A stretch of DNA of 34,729 bases from an uncultured Clostridia bacterium (GTDB lineage: Bacteria > Bacillota > Clostridia > Oscillospirales > Oscillospiraceae): the NCBI GenBank assembly GCA_945873695.1, contig CAMCDX010000008.1:1-34729 (forward strand), given 5' to 3'. Positions 16,800 through 27,973 of this stretch are shown here, in pieces. The notes under the pieces were generated by a model. It was given only the letters and a program-made list of their open reading frames with translations. It made no database searches and was not told where the DNA came from. A program made the translations under genes and the position numbers. Within the stretch, counting starts at the first letter, position 1. The number at the start of each line of letters is the position of its first letter.

Positions 16800-17792
16800 T
16801 CATTCCAATCCGTTGACGATGTTGTCCGGCTTGTGGCCGTCGGCCACCCGCTCCGCGTTCCGCCACATATGGAGGTGGCACCGGCGGAAGGCGGCCTCGG
16901 TGATGCCGCCCAGATGGGGCGAGAATACCAGATGGTCCCGGGCGGGGGCGGGCAGGTCCACCAGCGGGTTGTCCGCCGTCACCGGCTCCGGAGCAACGGT
17001 GTCCAGGCCGGCGCCGGCGATGATACCATCCACCAGGGCCTGGCGCAGCGCCATGTTGTCCACCAGCTCGCCCCGGGCGGTGTTGATAAGGTATGCGGTC
17101 TCCTTCATCCGGCCCAGGAAGTCTCCATCCACCATACCCCGGGTCTCCTCCGTGACGGGGCAGTGGAGGCTGACGATGTCGCAGCTGGCAGCCAGCTCCT
17201 CCAGAGACAAATAGGTGACGCCGTACAGTTCCTCCTCTTCCCGGAGGCGGCGGTGCTTGCTGTAATAATAGACCTCGCAGCCGAAGGGTGCCAGACGCTC
17301 CGCCAGGGCTTTGGCGATGTCGCCGAAGCCCACCAGGCCCACCCGACAGGCGGACAGCTCCAGCAGCCTTTTGGCCATGCACCGCTCCTTCATCTCCATC
17401 TGCCGGCCCTCCCGGACCGCCCGGTCCCCGGCAAGTCCCCGGCGCAGGAGCATCAGCATCAGCAGAATCGCCTGCTCCGCCACGGCGCCGGCGTTGCAGC
17501 CCTTGTTATTGCAGACCCAGACGCCCTTCTCCCGGGCGGCCTTCAGGTCGATCCTGTCGTAGGCCACGCCCTCGGAATGGATGAGCTTCAGATTCGGCAT
17601 CCGGCGGATCAGGGAGCCCCGAACCGGGGCGATGGCATCGGCGAACAGGATAGCAGCGTCCGCCGCCGCAGTGAGGATCTCCTCCTCACCGCTGTCTTTG
17701 TCCAGAAACACCAGCTCCTGCTGCCGGATGAAGGGCAGCGGCGGGAGGTATGTCTCATAACGGGCCTGGGTGCCCAAAATCAAGATCTTCAC
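16800..17792 (-). CDS. D-isomer-specific 2-hydroxyacid dehydrogenase (phosphoglycerate dehydrogenase-like), GTG start
   Basis: VGLVGFGDIAKALAERLAPFGCEVYYYSKH; VSLHCPVTEETRGMVDGDFLGRMKETAYLINTARGELVD. Confidence 0.88.
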   Translation of the reverse strand: MKILILGTQARYETYLPPLPFIRQQELVFLDKDSGEEEILTAAADAAILFADAIAPVRGSLIRRMPNLKLIHSEGVAYDRIDLKAAREKGVWVCNNKGCNAGAVAEQAILLMLMLLRRGLAGDRAVREGRQMEMKERCMAKRLLELSACRVGLVGFGDIAKALAERLAPFGCEVYYYSKHRRLREEEELYGVTYLSLEELAASCDIVSLHCPVTEETRGMVDGDFLGRMKETAYLINTARGELVDNMALRQALVDGIIAGAGLDTVAPEPVTADNPLVDLPAPARDHLVFSPHLGGITEAAFRRCHLHMWRNAERVADGHKPDNIVNGLE

Positions 17793-17969
17793 AAGACCAC
17801 TCCTCTTTCATATTTGAGGTCCATTATAGCATCCCGCGGACAATTGTCCACCATCAAATCACACGAAAAATTTCCGCCGGAGCCTCCTCCTTCCGGCGCC
17901 TCCAAACACTGGAGACAGCCTTACCAAGCCCCGGAAAAAAAGTCGAATCCAAACTGTCAGTTTTGCCAA

Positions 17970-17998
17970 TTGCGTGGCGTACGCAAATCCGATACAAT
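17970..17998 (+). promoter_or_regulatory. Candidate promoter of gntR-pur operon (TTGCGT-N17-TACAAT)
   Basis: Hexamers and spacing read directly; -35 lies in an AATTGCGT/ACGCAAAT dyad. Confidence 0.55.
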
Positions 17999-18026
17999 AG
18001 GTACGACCTTTAGTGGTAGTACCTAT
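17997..18026. promoter_or_regulatory. Operator candidate: 12-bp inverted repeat ATAGGTACGACC-N6-GGTAGTACCTAT (two GGT-N3-ACC half units)
   Basis: 11/12 arm match; overlaps the -10 and the presumed start site. Confidence 0.7.
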
Positions 18027-18053
18027 ACTGATTACGATATGAGGTGAACTTAC

Positions 18054-18779
18054 ATGAGCAGTCAGCCGACCCAGTCCAAGACCATCCGCACCCAGCTGCT
18101 CTCCGCCATGCGGAGCGGCGAGTACTCCACCTGCGAACGGCTGCCCCGGGAAAGTGTCCTGGCGGAGAACCTGGGCATCAGCCGCACCCAGCTGCGGGAC
18201 ATCCTGGCCTCTCTGGAACGGGAGGGCTTCATCACCCGCCGCCACGGCGTTGGCACCATCATCAACCGCCACGTCCTAAGCGCCCACACCCGGGTGGACA
18301 TCGAGGTGGAGTTCCTGGACATGATCCGCCAGAACGGCCACCAAGCGGACGTGGCCTTCGTCCGGGTGTCCGACGGCACTGCTGACGAGAAGATTGCCGG
18401 CCAGCTGCAGATCCCCGAGGGCACCCCCATTATCCGAATTGCCCGCCTGTGCACCGCCGACGGCCACCCCGCCATCTACTGTGAGGACGTCATCGAAAAG
18501 GCGCTGGCCAAGGGTAATTACACCCTCAAGGATTTCAAGCTGCCCATCTTCCACTTCCTCCAGCAGTTCTGCGGCATCATTCCCTACATGGACCTGACAG
18601 ACGTGCGCCCCGCCGTGGCAGACGCCGCCCTGGCGGAAATCTTCCAGGTGCCCATGGGGTCTCCCCTGCTGAACATGGACGAGGTGGACTTCGACATCGA
18701 CGGCAAGCCGGTATTCTGCTCCAATGAATACTTCGCCGACGGCATCTTCCGCCACACCGTCATGCGCAAAAAACTGTAA
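18054..18779 (+). CDS. GntR-family (HutC/UTRA-type) transcriptional regulator
   Basis: wHTH RLPRESVLAENLGISRTQLRDILASLEREGFITRRHGVGTIIN and UTRA-like C-terminal domain. Confidence 0.9.
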   Translation: MSSQPTQSKTIRTQLLSAMRSGEYSTCERLPRESVLAENLGISRTQLRDILASLEREGFITRRHGVGTIINRHVLSAHTRVDIEVEFLDMIRQNGHQADVAFVRVSDGTADEKIAGQLQIPEGTPIIRIARLCTADGHPAIYCEDVIEKALAKGNYTLKDFKLPIFHFLQQFCGIIPYMDLTDVRPAVADAALAEIFQVPMGSPLLNMDEVDFDIDGKPVFCSNEYFADGIFRHTVMRKKL

Positions 18780-18791
18780 GGAGTGTTATCC

Positions 18792-19286
18792 ATGAAAAAA
18801 GTAGCCATTATCATGGGCTCGGATTCCGACTGGCCCGTGGTCAAAGCCGCCTGCGGCCAGCTGGACGATTTCGGCATCCCCTATGAGGCCCATATCCTCA
18901 GCGCCCACCGCACGCCCGCCGCCGCCGCGGAGTTCGCCAGAACCGCCCGGGCAAACGGCTACGGCGTGCTGATCTGCGCCGCTGGCATGGCGGCCCATCT
19001 GGCCGGCGCCTTCGCCGGCAATTCCACCCTCCCCGTCATCGGCATCCCCATGAAGGGCGGCGCCATGGACGGTCTGGACGCGCTGCTGGCCACCGTGCAG
19101 ATGCCCAGCGGCATCCCCGTGGCCACCGTGGCCATCAATGGCGCCAAGAACGCCGCCGTGCTGGCGGCCCAGATCCTGGCTGTCAGCGACGACGCACTGG
19201 CCGTCAGACTGGACCAGGCCCGGGAGGATATGGCGAAGCAGATCGCCGAAAAAGAGGCCAAGCTCCAGGCTGAGCTGGCAAACTAA
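18792..19286 (+). CDS. purE: 5-(carboxyamino)imidazole ribonucleotide mutase (class I PurE-like)
   Basis: [15 protein letters not shown]...SAHRTP...[12 protein letters not shown]...[15 protein letters not shown]. Confidence 0.93.
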   Translation: MKKVAIIMGSDSDWPVVKAACGQLDDFGIPYEAHILSAHRTPAAAAEFARTARANGYGVLICAAGMAAHLAGAFAGNSTLPVIGIPMKGGAMDGLDALLATVQMPSGIPVATVAINGAKNAAVLAAQILAVSDDALAVRLDQAREDMAKQIAEKEAKLQAELAN

Positions 19287-19313
19287 CGATATCAACGAAT
19301 CAGGAGTAACGAC

Positions 19314-20735
19314 ATGGGCGGATTTTTCGGCGCCATCTCCAAGCGGGATTGCGTACTTGACATCTTCTTCGGAGTAGACTATCACTCCCATCTGGGCACC
19401 CGCCGGGGCGGTATGGCCATCTACGACAAGGATACCGGCTTCCAACGGCAGATTCACAATATTGAGAACTCCCCTTTCCGCACCAAATTCGAGTCGGATC
19501 TGGCGGATTTCCACGGCTGCAGCGGCATCGGCTGCATCTCCGACTCAGACCCCCAGCCCCTGCTGGTCCGGTCCCATCTGGGGCTGTACGCCATCTCCAC
19601 CGTGGGCATCATCAACAACGCCGAGCAGCTGGTGAAGGAGTACTTTTCCGACCACGGCCATCAGTTCATGGCCATGAGCAATGGAAAAGTCAACGCCTCT
19701 GAGCTGACCGCCGCCCTCATCAATCAGAAGGATTCTCTGGTGGAAGGCATCCGCCACGCCCAGGAGGTCATCGACGGCTCCGTCACCATCCTGCTGCTGA
19801 CACGGGACGGCATCATCGCCGCCCGGGACAAGCTGGGCCGCCTGCCGGTGCTGGTGGGCAAAAACGACGACGGCTGCTGCGTCTCCTTTGAGTCCTTCGC
19901 CTATCACAAGCTGGGTTATCAGGACGCCTATGAGCTGGGCCCCCAGGAGATCGTCCGCATCACGGCGGAGGGATATGAGACCCTGTCCCCCGCTGGAAAG
20001 GACATGAAGATCTGCGCCTTCCTGTGGACTTACTACGGCTATCCCAACTCCAACTACGAGGGCGTCAACGTAGAGGTCATGCGCTACCGAAACGGCGAGA
20101 TCATGGCCCGGGACGAGGTAGCCCAGGGCCGTCTGCCCAAGGTGGATTACGTGGCCGGTGTGCCGGATTCCGGTCTGCCCCACGCCATCGGCTTCGCCAA
20201 CCGCAGCGGCAAACCCTTCGCCCGCCCCTTCGTGAAATACACCCCCACCTGGCCCCGGTCCTTCATGCCCGCCAACCAGGAGGTCCGCAACCAGGTGGCC
20301 AAAATGAAGCAGATCCCCGTGCCTGAGTTGATCGAGGGCAAAAAGCTGCTGTTCGTGGACGACTCCATCGTCCGGGGCACCCAGCTGCGGGAGACCGTGG
20401 AATTCCTCTATGAGAGCGGCGCCGAGGAGGTCCACATGCGCTCCGCCTGCCCGCCCATCATGTACAGCTGCAAGTACCTGAATTTCTCCCGGGGCAATTC
20501 CGACATGGACCTGCTGGCCCGCCGGAAGATCCAGGACCTGGAGGGAGATGAGGGCCAGAAGCATCTGGAGGAATACGCTGACGCCTCCACCGAGCGGGGC
20601 AAGTGCCTGCTGCACTCCATCTGCGAGGAGATGGGCTTCGACTCCCTGGGCTACCAGTCTCTGGACGGCCTGCTGGAGGCCATCGGCATCGACAGAGATA
20701 AAATCTGTACCTATTGTTGGACAGGAAAAGAATAA
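19314..20735 (+). CDS. PurF-like amidophosphoribosyltransferase paralog with degenerate glutaminase domain
   Basis: N-terminus MGGFFGAISKRD aligns to Pur[14 protein letters not shown] loop [14 protein letters not shown]; Fe-S-type cysteines in ICAFLW, MYSCKY, CTYC. Confidence 0.88.
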   Translation: MGGFFGAISKRDCVLDIFFGVDYHSHLGTRRGGMAIYDKDTGFQRQIHNIENSPFRTKFESDLADFHGCSGIGCISDSDPQPLLVRSHLGLYAISTVGIINNAEQLVKEYFSDHGHQFMAMSNGKVNASELTAALINQKDSLVEGIRHAQEVIDGSVTILLLTRDGIIAARDKLGRLPVLVGKNDDGCCVSFESFAYHKLGYQDAYELGPQEIVRITAEGYETLSPAGKDMKICAFLWTYYGYPNSNYEGVNVEVMRYRNGEIMARDEVAQGRLPKVDYVAGVPDSGLPHAIGFANRSGKPFARPFVKYTPTWPRSFMPANQEVRNQVAKMKQIPVPELIEGKKLLFVDDSIVRGTQLRETVEFLYESGAEEVHMRSACPPIMYSCKYLNFSRGNSDMDLLARRKIQDLEGDEGQKHLEEYADASTERGKCLLHSICEEMGFDSLGYQSLDGLLEAIGIDRDKICTYCWTGKE

Positions 20736-20770
20736 ATAACATTTTTATGAAACATAGGAGGGCAAACATC

Positions 20771-21490
20771 ATGCAGAAGCTAGAGCAGATCTACGAGGGC
20801 AAGGCCAAGAAGGTCTACGCTACCGACGACCCCGAGCTGGTCATTGTGGATTACAAGGACGACGCCACCGCGCTGGACGGTCTGAAGAAGGGTACCATCG
20901 TGGGCAAAGGCGTCATCAACAACCAGATGACCAACCGCCTGATGGTCAAGATGGAAAAAGCCGGCATCCCCACCCACTTCGTTCAGGAGCTGAGCGAGCG
21001 GGAGACTCTGGTGAAGAAGGTCTCCATCGTACCCCTGGAAGTCATCATCCGCAACATCTCCGCCGGCCACTTCGCCTCCCGCTACGGCGTGGAGGAGGGC
21101 ATCGTGTTCGACCAGCCCACCATCGAGTTCTCCTATAAGAACGACGATCTCCACGATCCCCTGCTGAACGCCTATCACGCCATCGCTCTGAAGCTGGCCA
21201 CTCCCGAGGAGATCGACCTGATCAAGAAGTACGCCTTCGGCGTCAACGACGTGCTGAAGGCCTTCTGGGGCGAGTGCGGCGTCACCCTGGTGGACTTCAA
21301 GCTGGAGTTCGGCAAGACCAGTGACGGCACCATCGTCCTGGCCGACGAGATCAGCCCCGACACCTGCCGCCTGTGGGACAGCAAGACCCACGAAAAGCTG
21401 GACAAGGACCGCTTCCGCCGGGATATGGGCGGTGTGGAGGACGCTTACGCCGAGATCATGAAGCGCCTCCTGGACCACGATGCGAACTGA
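20771..21490 (+). CDS. purC: Phosphoribosylaminoimidazole-succinocarboxamide synthase
   Basis: MQKLEQIYEGKAKKVYATDDPELVIVDYKDDATALDG; LADEISPDTCRLWD. Confidence 0.95.
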   Translation: MQKLEQIYEGKAKKVYATDDPELVIVDYKDDATALDGLKKGTIVGKGVINNQMTNRLMVKMEKAGIPTHFVQELSERETLVKKVSIVPLEVIIRNISAGHFASRYGVEEGIVFDQPTIEFSYKNDDLHDPLLNAYHAIALKLATPEEIDLIKKYAFGVNDVLKAFWGECGVTLVDFKLEFGKTSDGTIVLADEISPDTCRLWDSKTHEKLDKDRFRRDMGGVEDAYAEIMKRLLDHDAN

Positions 21491-22988
21491 ATACAGCACT
21501 CCGGCGGGCGGCTTCAACGGAGAAGCCGTCCCGGCCGGTATCATCCAGCGCCACATCCATGAGGAATGCGGCGTATTCGGCATCTATTCCAAAGCCACCG
21601 CCGACGTGGCCTCCATGGCCTACTACGCCCTGTATGCCTTGCAGCACCGGGGCCAGGAAAGCGCCGGCATCGTGGTGAACGACGACGGCCTGTTCACCTC
21701 CTGGCGGGACGTGGGCCTGGTCAGCGAGGTATTCCCCGCCGAGCGGCTGAAGTCCCTGGGCACCGGCAATATCGCCGTGGGCCACGTGCGCTACGGCACC
21801 ACCGGCAGCGACAACAAGCGGAATGTCCAGCCCATTCTGGTGAACCACTACAAGGGCCGTATGGCCCTGGCCCACAACGGCAACCTCACCAACTCCCTCC
21901 AGCTTCGCTCGGAGCTGGAGAGCAAGGGATCCATCTTCCACACCACCACTGACTCCGAGGTCATCGCCTACATCATCGTCCAGGAGCGGCTGAAGGCCCC
22001 TTCCATCGAGGCCGCCGTCTCCGCCGCCATGGACAGGATCGTGGGCGCCTACTCTCTTGTGATCTCCTCTCCCAGCAAGCTCATCGCCGTCCGGGACCCC
22101 CACGGCTTCCGGCCCCTGTGCATGGGCCATCTGAAGGACGGCAGTGTGGTGTTCGCCTCCGAGTCCTGCGGTCTGGACGCCATCGGTGCCCAGTTCGACC
22201 GGGATATCCTGCCCGGCGAGATCGTGGTGGTGGACAAGGACGGTGTCAAGTCCGACACCAGCCACTGCGGCAAGGTGGACCGGAAGCTGTGCGTCTTTGA
22301 GTTCATCTACTTTGCCCGTCCCGACTCCGTCATCGACGGGTCCAGTGTCCACACCGCCCGGCAGCGGGCCGGCGCCTTCCTGGCCCTGGAGCATCCCGTC
22401 CAGGCGGATATCGTCATCGGCGTGCCGGACTCCGGCCTGGACGCCGCCATGGGCTATTCCCGCCAGAGCGGCATTCCCTACGGTATAGGCTTCATCAAGA
22501 ACAAGTACATTGGCCGCACCTTCATCTCCCCCACTCAGGCCATGCGGGAAAACGAGGTCAACATCAAGCTGAACCCCATCCGCTCTGTGGTGGAGGGCAA
22601 GCGGGTGGTCCTCATCGACGACTCCATCGTCCGGGGCACCACCTGCCGCCGGACCATCGACCTGCTTCGAAAGGCCGGCGCCAAGGAGATCCACATGCGG
22701 GTCTCCGCGCCGCCCTTCGTCTCCGAGTGCTACTACGGCACGGACATCGACGACAAGAACAAGCTCATCGCCAACCACCACACCGTGGAGGAGATCGCCG
22801 GGATCATCGGCGTGGACTCCCTGGGCTACCTGAGCCTCCGGGACGTGGTAAAGCTGGCGGACAACACCGAATCCGGCTTCTGCACCGCCTGCTTCGGCGG
22901 CGGGTACCCCACCGCCATCCCCCAGGATGTGGGCAAGGACCGGTTCGAGTGCAAAATCAGTGAAAGGGAGAAACACGAACATGCGTAG
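21480..22988 (+). CDS. purF: Amidophosphoribosyltransferase (active type with propeptide)
   Basis: [68 protein letters not shown]. Confidence 0.95.
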   Translation: MRTEYSTPAGGFNGEAVPAGIIQRHIHEECGVFGIYSKATADVASMAYYALYALQHRGQESAGIVVNDDGLFTSWRDVGLVSEVFPAERLKSLGTGNIAVGHVRYGTTGSDNKRNVQPILVNHYKGRMALAHNGNLTNSLQLRSELESKGSIFHTTTDSEVIAYIIVQERLKAPSIEAAVSAAMDRIVGAYSLVISSPSKLIAVRDPHGFRPLCMGHLKDGSVVFASESCGLDAIGAQFDRDILPGEIVVVDKDGVKSDTSHCGKVDRKLCVFEFIYFARPDSVIDGSSVHTARQRAGAFLALEHPVQADIVIGVPDSGLDAAMGYSRQSGIPYGIGFIKNKYIGRTFISPTQAMRENEVNIKLNPIRSVVEGKRVVLIDDSIVRGTTCRRTIDLLRKAGAKEIHMRVSAPPFVSECYYGTDIDDKNKLIANHHTVEEIAGIIGVDSLGYLSLRDVVKLADNTESGFCTACFGGGYPTAIPQDVGKDRFECKISEREKHEHA

Positions 22989-24006
22989 TTTTTCTGACAG
23001 CTACCGCGCCGCGGGCGTGAACATCGAGGCCGGCTACGAAGGCGTGAAACTTATGAAGGAGCACGTTGCCCGGACGATGATCCCCGGCGTCGTCTCCGAC
23101 ATCGGCGGTTTCGGCGGCCTGTTTGCCCCCCAGCTGGCGGGCATGACCGAGCCGGTGCTGGTCTCCGGCACCGACGGCGTGGGCACCAAGATCCGCATCG
23201 CCCAGCTGATGGACAAGCATGACACCGTGGGCATCGACTGCGTGGCCATGTGCGTCAACGACATTATCTGCTGCGGTGCCAAGCCCCTCTTCTTCCTGGA
23301 CTACATCGCCATCGGCAAGAATGAGCCGGAAAAGGTGGCCACCCTGGTCTCCGGCGTGGCGGAGGGCTGCGTCCAGTCCGGCTGCGCCCTCATCGGCGGT
23401 GAGACCGCCGAGCACCCCGGCATGATGGCCGCCGACGACTACGACCTGGCGGGCTTCTCCGTGGGTATCGTGGACAAGCCCAAGGTCATCGACCACAGCA
23501 CCATGACCGCCGGTGACGTCATCCTGGCCCTGCCCTCCAGCGGCATCCACTCCAACGGCTACTCCCTGGTACGGAAGGTCTTCAACGTGGAGCACGCCAA
23601 TCTGGAGCTGTACTCCGAGGAGCTGGGCTCCACCCTGGGCGAGGCCCTGCTGGCGCCCACCCGCATCTATGTCAAACCGGTCCTCCGCTGCATGGAGGCT
23701 GTCACCGTCAAGGGCGTCAGCCACATTACCGGCGGCGGCTTCTTTGAGAACATCCCCCGCTGCCTGCCGGACGGCCTCACCGCCAAAATTGAGAAAGCCG
23801 CCCTTCAGACCCAGCCCATTTTCCACATGCTGCAAAAGTTGGGAAACATCCCCGAGCACGATATGTTCAACACCTATAATATGGGCGTGGGCATGGCCGT
23901 CATCGTGGCGAAGGAGGACGCGGACCGCGCCATCGCAGCCCTGGACTGCGGCGCCTACGTCATTGGTGAGATCGTGGAAGGCGACGAGCGGGTGACACTA
24001 TGGTAA
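22981..24006 (+). CDS. purM: Phosphoribosylformylglycinamidine cyclo-ligase
   Basis: [49 protein letters not shown]. Confidence 0.95.
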   Translation: MRSFSDSYRAAGVNIEAGYEGVKLMKEHVARTMIPGVVSDIGGFGGLFAPQLAGMTEPVLVSGTDGVGTKIRIAQLMDKHDTVGIDCVAMCVNDIICCGAKPLFFLDYIAIGKNEPEKVATLVSGVAEGCVQSGCALIGGETAEHPGMMAADDYDLAGFSVGIVDKPKVIDHSTMTAGDVILALPSSGIHSNGYSLVRKVFNVEHANLELYSEELGSTLGEALLAPTRIYVKPVLRCMEAVTVKGVSHITGGGFFENIPRCLPDGLTAKIEKAALQTQPIFHMLQKLGNIPEHDMFNTYNMGVGMAVIVAKEDADRAIAALDCGAYVIGEIVEGDERVTLW

Positions 24007-24617
24007 CAAAGGCCCGCATCGCCGTGTTCGTCTCCGGCGGCGGCACCAATCTGGAGCACCTGCTGCTGGCTCAGGAGGCCGGACAGCTCCCCCACGGGGA
24101 GATCGTGCTGGTATGCGCCAGCAACGAGAGCGCCTACGCCCTGACCCGGGCCGCCAATCACGGCGTGCCCGGCGTGGCCGTTCCCAAAAAGCAGTTGACC
24201 CAGGAGGCCTTTGAGGCCGCTCTCACGGAAAAGCTGGCGGAGCACCGGGTGGATATGATCGTCCTGGCCGGGTTCCTCTCCATTTTGTCTGAAAACTTTG
24301 TAAAGCAATGGCCGGAGCGCATCGTCAACATCCACCCCTCTCTCATTCCCTCCTTCTGCGGCAAGGGCATGTACGGCCTGAAGGTCCACGAAGCAGCTCT
24401 TGCCAAGGGTGTGAAGGTCACCGGCGCAACCGTCCATCTGGTGAACGAGATTCCCGACGGTGGCCGCATCCTGCTGCAGAAGGCCGTGGAGGTCCTCCCC
24501 GGCGACACGCCGGAGGTGCTGCAGAAGCGGGTCATGGAGCAGGCCGAATGGGTTCTGCTGCCCCAGGCCGCGGAACTGCTGGCCAATCAAATCGTACAGG
24601 AAAAGGAGCAAGCGTGA
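24000..24617 (+). CDS. purN: Phosphoribosylglycinamide formyltransferase
   Basis: [36 protein letters not shown]. Confidence 0.95.
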   Translation: MVTKARIAVFVSGGGTNLEHLLLAQEAGQLPHGEIVLVCASNESAYALTRAANHGVPGVAVPKKQLTQEAFEAALTEKLAEHRVDMIVLAGFLSILSENFVKQWPERIVNIHPSLIPSFCGKGMYGLKVHEAALAKGVKVTGATVHLVNEIPDGGRILLQKAVEVLPGDTPEVLQKRVMEQAEWVLLPQAAELLANQIVQEKEQA

Positions 24618-25327
24618 TGAACGTCTATGAGATCGGTTCCCTGAGCGAAAAGCTCGCCTCCAACGCCTACCCCGGCCGGGGCATCGTGCTGGGGATGACA
24701 CCGAACGGCAAACAGTCCGTGGCGGCCTACTTCATCATGGGCCGCAGCGTCAACAGCCGCAACCGGGTCTTCATCGAAGAGCCCGACGGCATCCGCACCG
24801 AGGCCTACGACCCCTCCAAGCTGGAGGACCCCAGCCTCATCATCTACCATCCCGTCCGGGAGGTGGGCCGGGGCCTCATCGTCACCAACGGTGACCAGAC
24901 CGACACCATCCTGGAGTACCTGGAGCGGGGCCTTCCCATGGAGCAGGCCCTGCGGACCCGGGAATTTGAGCCCGACGGCCCCAACTGGACTCCCCGTATT
25001 TCCGGTCTCCTCAGCCCCGACGGCAGCTACAAGCTGTCCATCCTGAAGTCCGCCGACGCCGAGGGCTCCGCCTGCGCCCGCCAGACTTTTGAGTATCCCG
25101 CCCTGCCGGGCCTGGGCCACTTCCTCCACACCTACGTGTGCGACGGCAATCCTATCCCCACCTTCCAGGGGGAGCCGGAGCGGGTAGCCATTGAGGGCGA
25201 CATTGACACCTTCACCGCCCAGCTGTGGGACAACCTGAACGCAGATAACAAGATCTCCCTTTTCGTGCGCTTCACGGACCTGAAGACCCGGGCCTATCGG
25301 CAGCGCATCCTGAACAAACATCAGTAA
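24617..25327 (+). CDS. IMP cyclohydrolase, PurO-like
   Basis: YPGRGIVLGMTPNGKQSVAAYFIMGRSVNSRNRVF...GLIVTNGDQTDTILEYLERG resembles archaeal PurO; TGATG overlap with purN. Confidence 0.82.
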   Translation: MNVYEIGSLSEKLASNAYPGRGIVLGMTPNGKQSVAAYFIMGRSVNSRNRVFIEEPDGIRTEAYDPSKLEDPSLIIYHPVREVGRGLIVTNGDQTDTILEYLERGLPMEQALRTREFEPDGPNWTPRISGLLSPDGSYKLSILKSADAEGSACARQTFEYPALPGLGHFLHTYVCDGNPIPTFQGEPERVAIEGDIDTFTAQLWDNLNADNKISLFVRFTDLKTRAYRQRILNKHQ

Positions 25328-25339
25328 AGGAGCGGCACC

Positions 25340-26518
25340 ATGAACGAACTGGAACTGAAATACGGCTGCAATCCCAACCAAAAGCCCTCCCGCATCTTCA
25401 TGAAGGACGGCAGCGACCTGCCCATCACGGTCCTGAACGGCAAGCCCGGCTACATCAACTTCCTGGACGCCTTCAACTCCTGGCAGCTGGTCCGGGAACT
25501 GAAGGCCGCCACCGGCCTGCCCTCCGCCGCCTCCTTCAAGCATGTCTCCCCTGCCGGCGCCGCCGTGGGCCTGCCTCTCAGCGACGTGGACAAGAAGATC
25601 TACTTCGTGGAAGACGGCGCTGAGTTAAGCCCCATCGCCTGCGCCTACATCCGGGCCCGGGGCGCCGACCGGCTGTGCTCCTACGGCGACTGGGCAGCCC
25701 TCTCCGACGTGTGCGACGCCGCCACCGCCAACTACCTGAAGGCCGAGGTGTCTGACGGCGTCATCGCCCCCGGCTACACTGACGAGGCCCTGGAGATTCT
25801 GAAAACTAAGAAAAAGGGTGGCTATAACGTCGTCCAGATCGATCCCGATTACGTTCCCGCTCCTCAGGAGTACAAGGACGTGTTCGGCATCACCTTCCAG
25901 CAGGGCCGGAACAACTTCGCCATCAACGAGGAACTACTGACCAACATCGTCACCGAAAATCACGACCTGCCCCAGCAGGCCAAGATCGACATGATCGTCT
26001 CCCTCATCACCCTGAAATACACCCAGTCCAACTCCGTCTGCTACGTGAAGGACGGCCAGGCCATCGGCGTGGGCGCCGGCCAGCAGAGCCGCATCCACTG
26101 CACCCGTCTGGCGGGCCAGAAGGCGGACAACTGGTATCTGCGGCAGCATCCCAAGGTACTGGGGCTGCAATTTGTGGACAACATCCGCCGTCCCGACCGG
26201 GACAATGCCATCGACATCTACACCTCCGACGAGTACGAGGACATTCTGGCCGACGGTGTGTGGCAGAACACCTTCAAGGTGAAGCCCGAAGTGCTGACGG
26301 CCGAGGAAAAGAAAGCCTGGATCGCCACCCAGTCCGGCGTGACGGTGGGCAGCGACGCTTTCTTCCCCTTTGGTGACAACGTGGAGCGTGCCCGGAAATC
26401 CGGCGTTCAGTACATCGCCGAGCCCGGAGGCAGCATCCGGGATGACCACGTCATCGCCACGGCTAACAAGTACGGCATCACGATGTGCTTTACCGGTATG
26501 CGCCTTTTCCACCACTAA
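25340..26518 (+). CDS. Stand-alone AICAR formyltransferase (lacks PurH cyclohydrolase domain)
   Basis: LKYGCNPNQKPSRIF; SFKHVSPAGAAVG; QSNSVCYVKDGQAIGVGAGQQSRIHCTRLAGQKAD. Confidence 0.9.
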   Translation: MNELELKYGCNPNQKPSRIFMKDGSDLPITVLNGKPGYINFLDAFNSWQLVRELKAATGLPSAASFKHVSPAGAAVGLPLSDVDKKIYFVEDGAELSPIACAYIRARGADRLCSYGDWAALSDVCDAATANYLKAEVSDGVIAPGYTDEALEILKTKKKGGYNVVQIDPDYVPAPQEYKDVFGITFQQGRNNFAINEELLTNIVTENHDLPQQAKIDMIVSLITLKYTQSNSVCYVKDGQAIGVGAGQQSRIHCTRLAGQKADNWYLRQHPKVLGLQFVDNIRRPDRDNAIDIYTSDEYEDILADGVWQNTFKVKPEVLTAEEKKAWIATQSGVTVGSDAFFPFGDNVERARKSGVQYIAEPGGSIRDDHVIATANKYGITMCFTGMRLFHH

Positions 26519-26526
26519 AACATATT

Positions 26527-26673
26527 CGAGGGGGAGCAGGCTCCCCCTCGACCTCCCCTACCACCAGTGACATCGGTCACTGGTGAACGCCGCCCCCGGC
26601 GGCTAAGTCAAGGTATTTTTGTCAGGTACACGCCCTGACAAAAATGATTCAAATTCATTTGCCTCCGGCAAAT
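26527..26673 (+). repeat. Cluster of five hairpin-forming inverted repeats in the AICARFT-purD gap
   Basis: Stems of 10, 10, 6, 12 and 7 bp read directly. Confidence 0.8.
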
Positions 26674-26689
26674 TTTTAGGAGGGCTTCC

Positions 26690-27973
<1,284 letters not shown>

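Noticed and set aside
15774-18047. 757-aa plus-strand ORF across GNAT, aroK and dehydrogenase
   Set aside because: Crosses a terminator and several confident genes on both strands; no domain recognised.
21456-22982. 508-aa minus-strand ORF antisense to purF
   Set aside because: Antisense shadow ORF; no domain and purF is certain.
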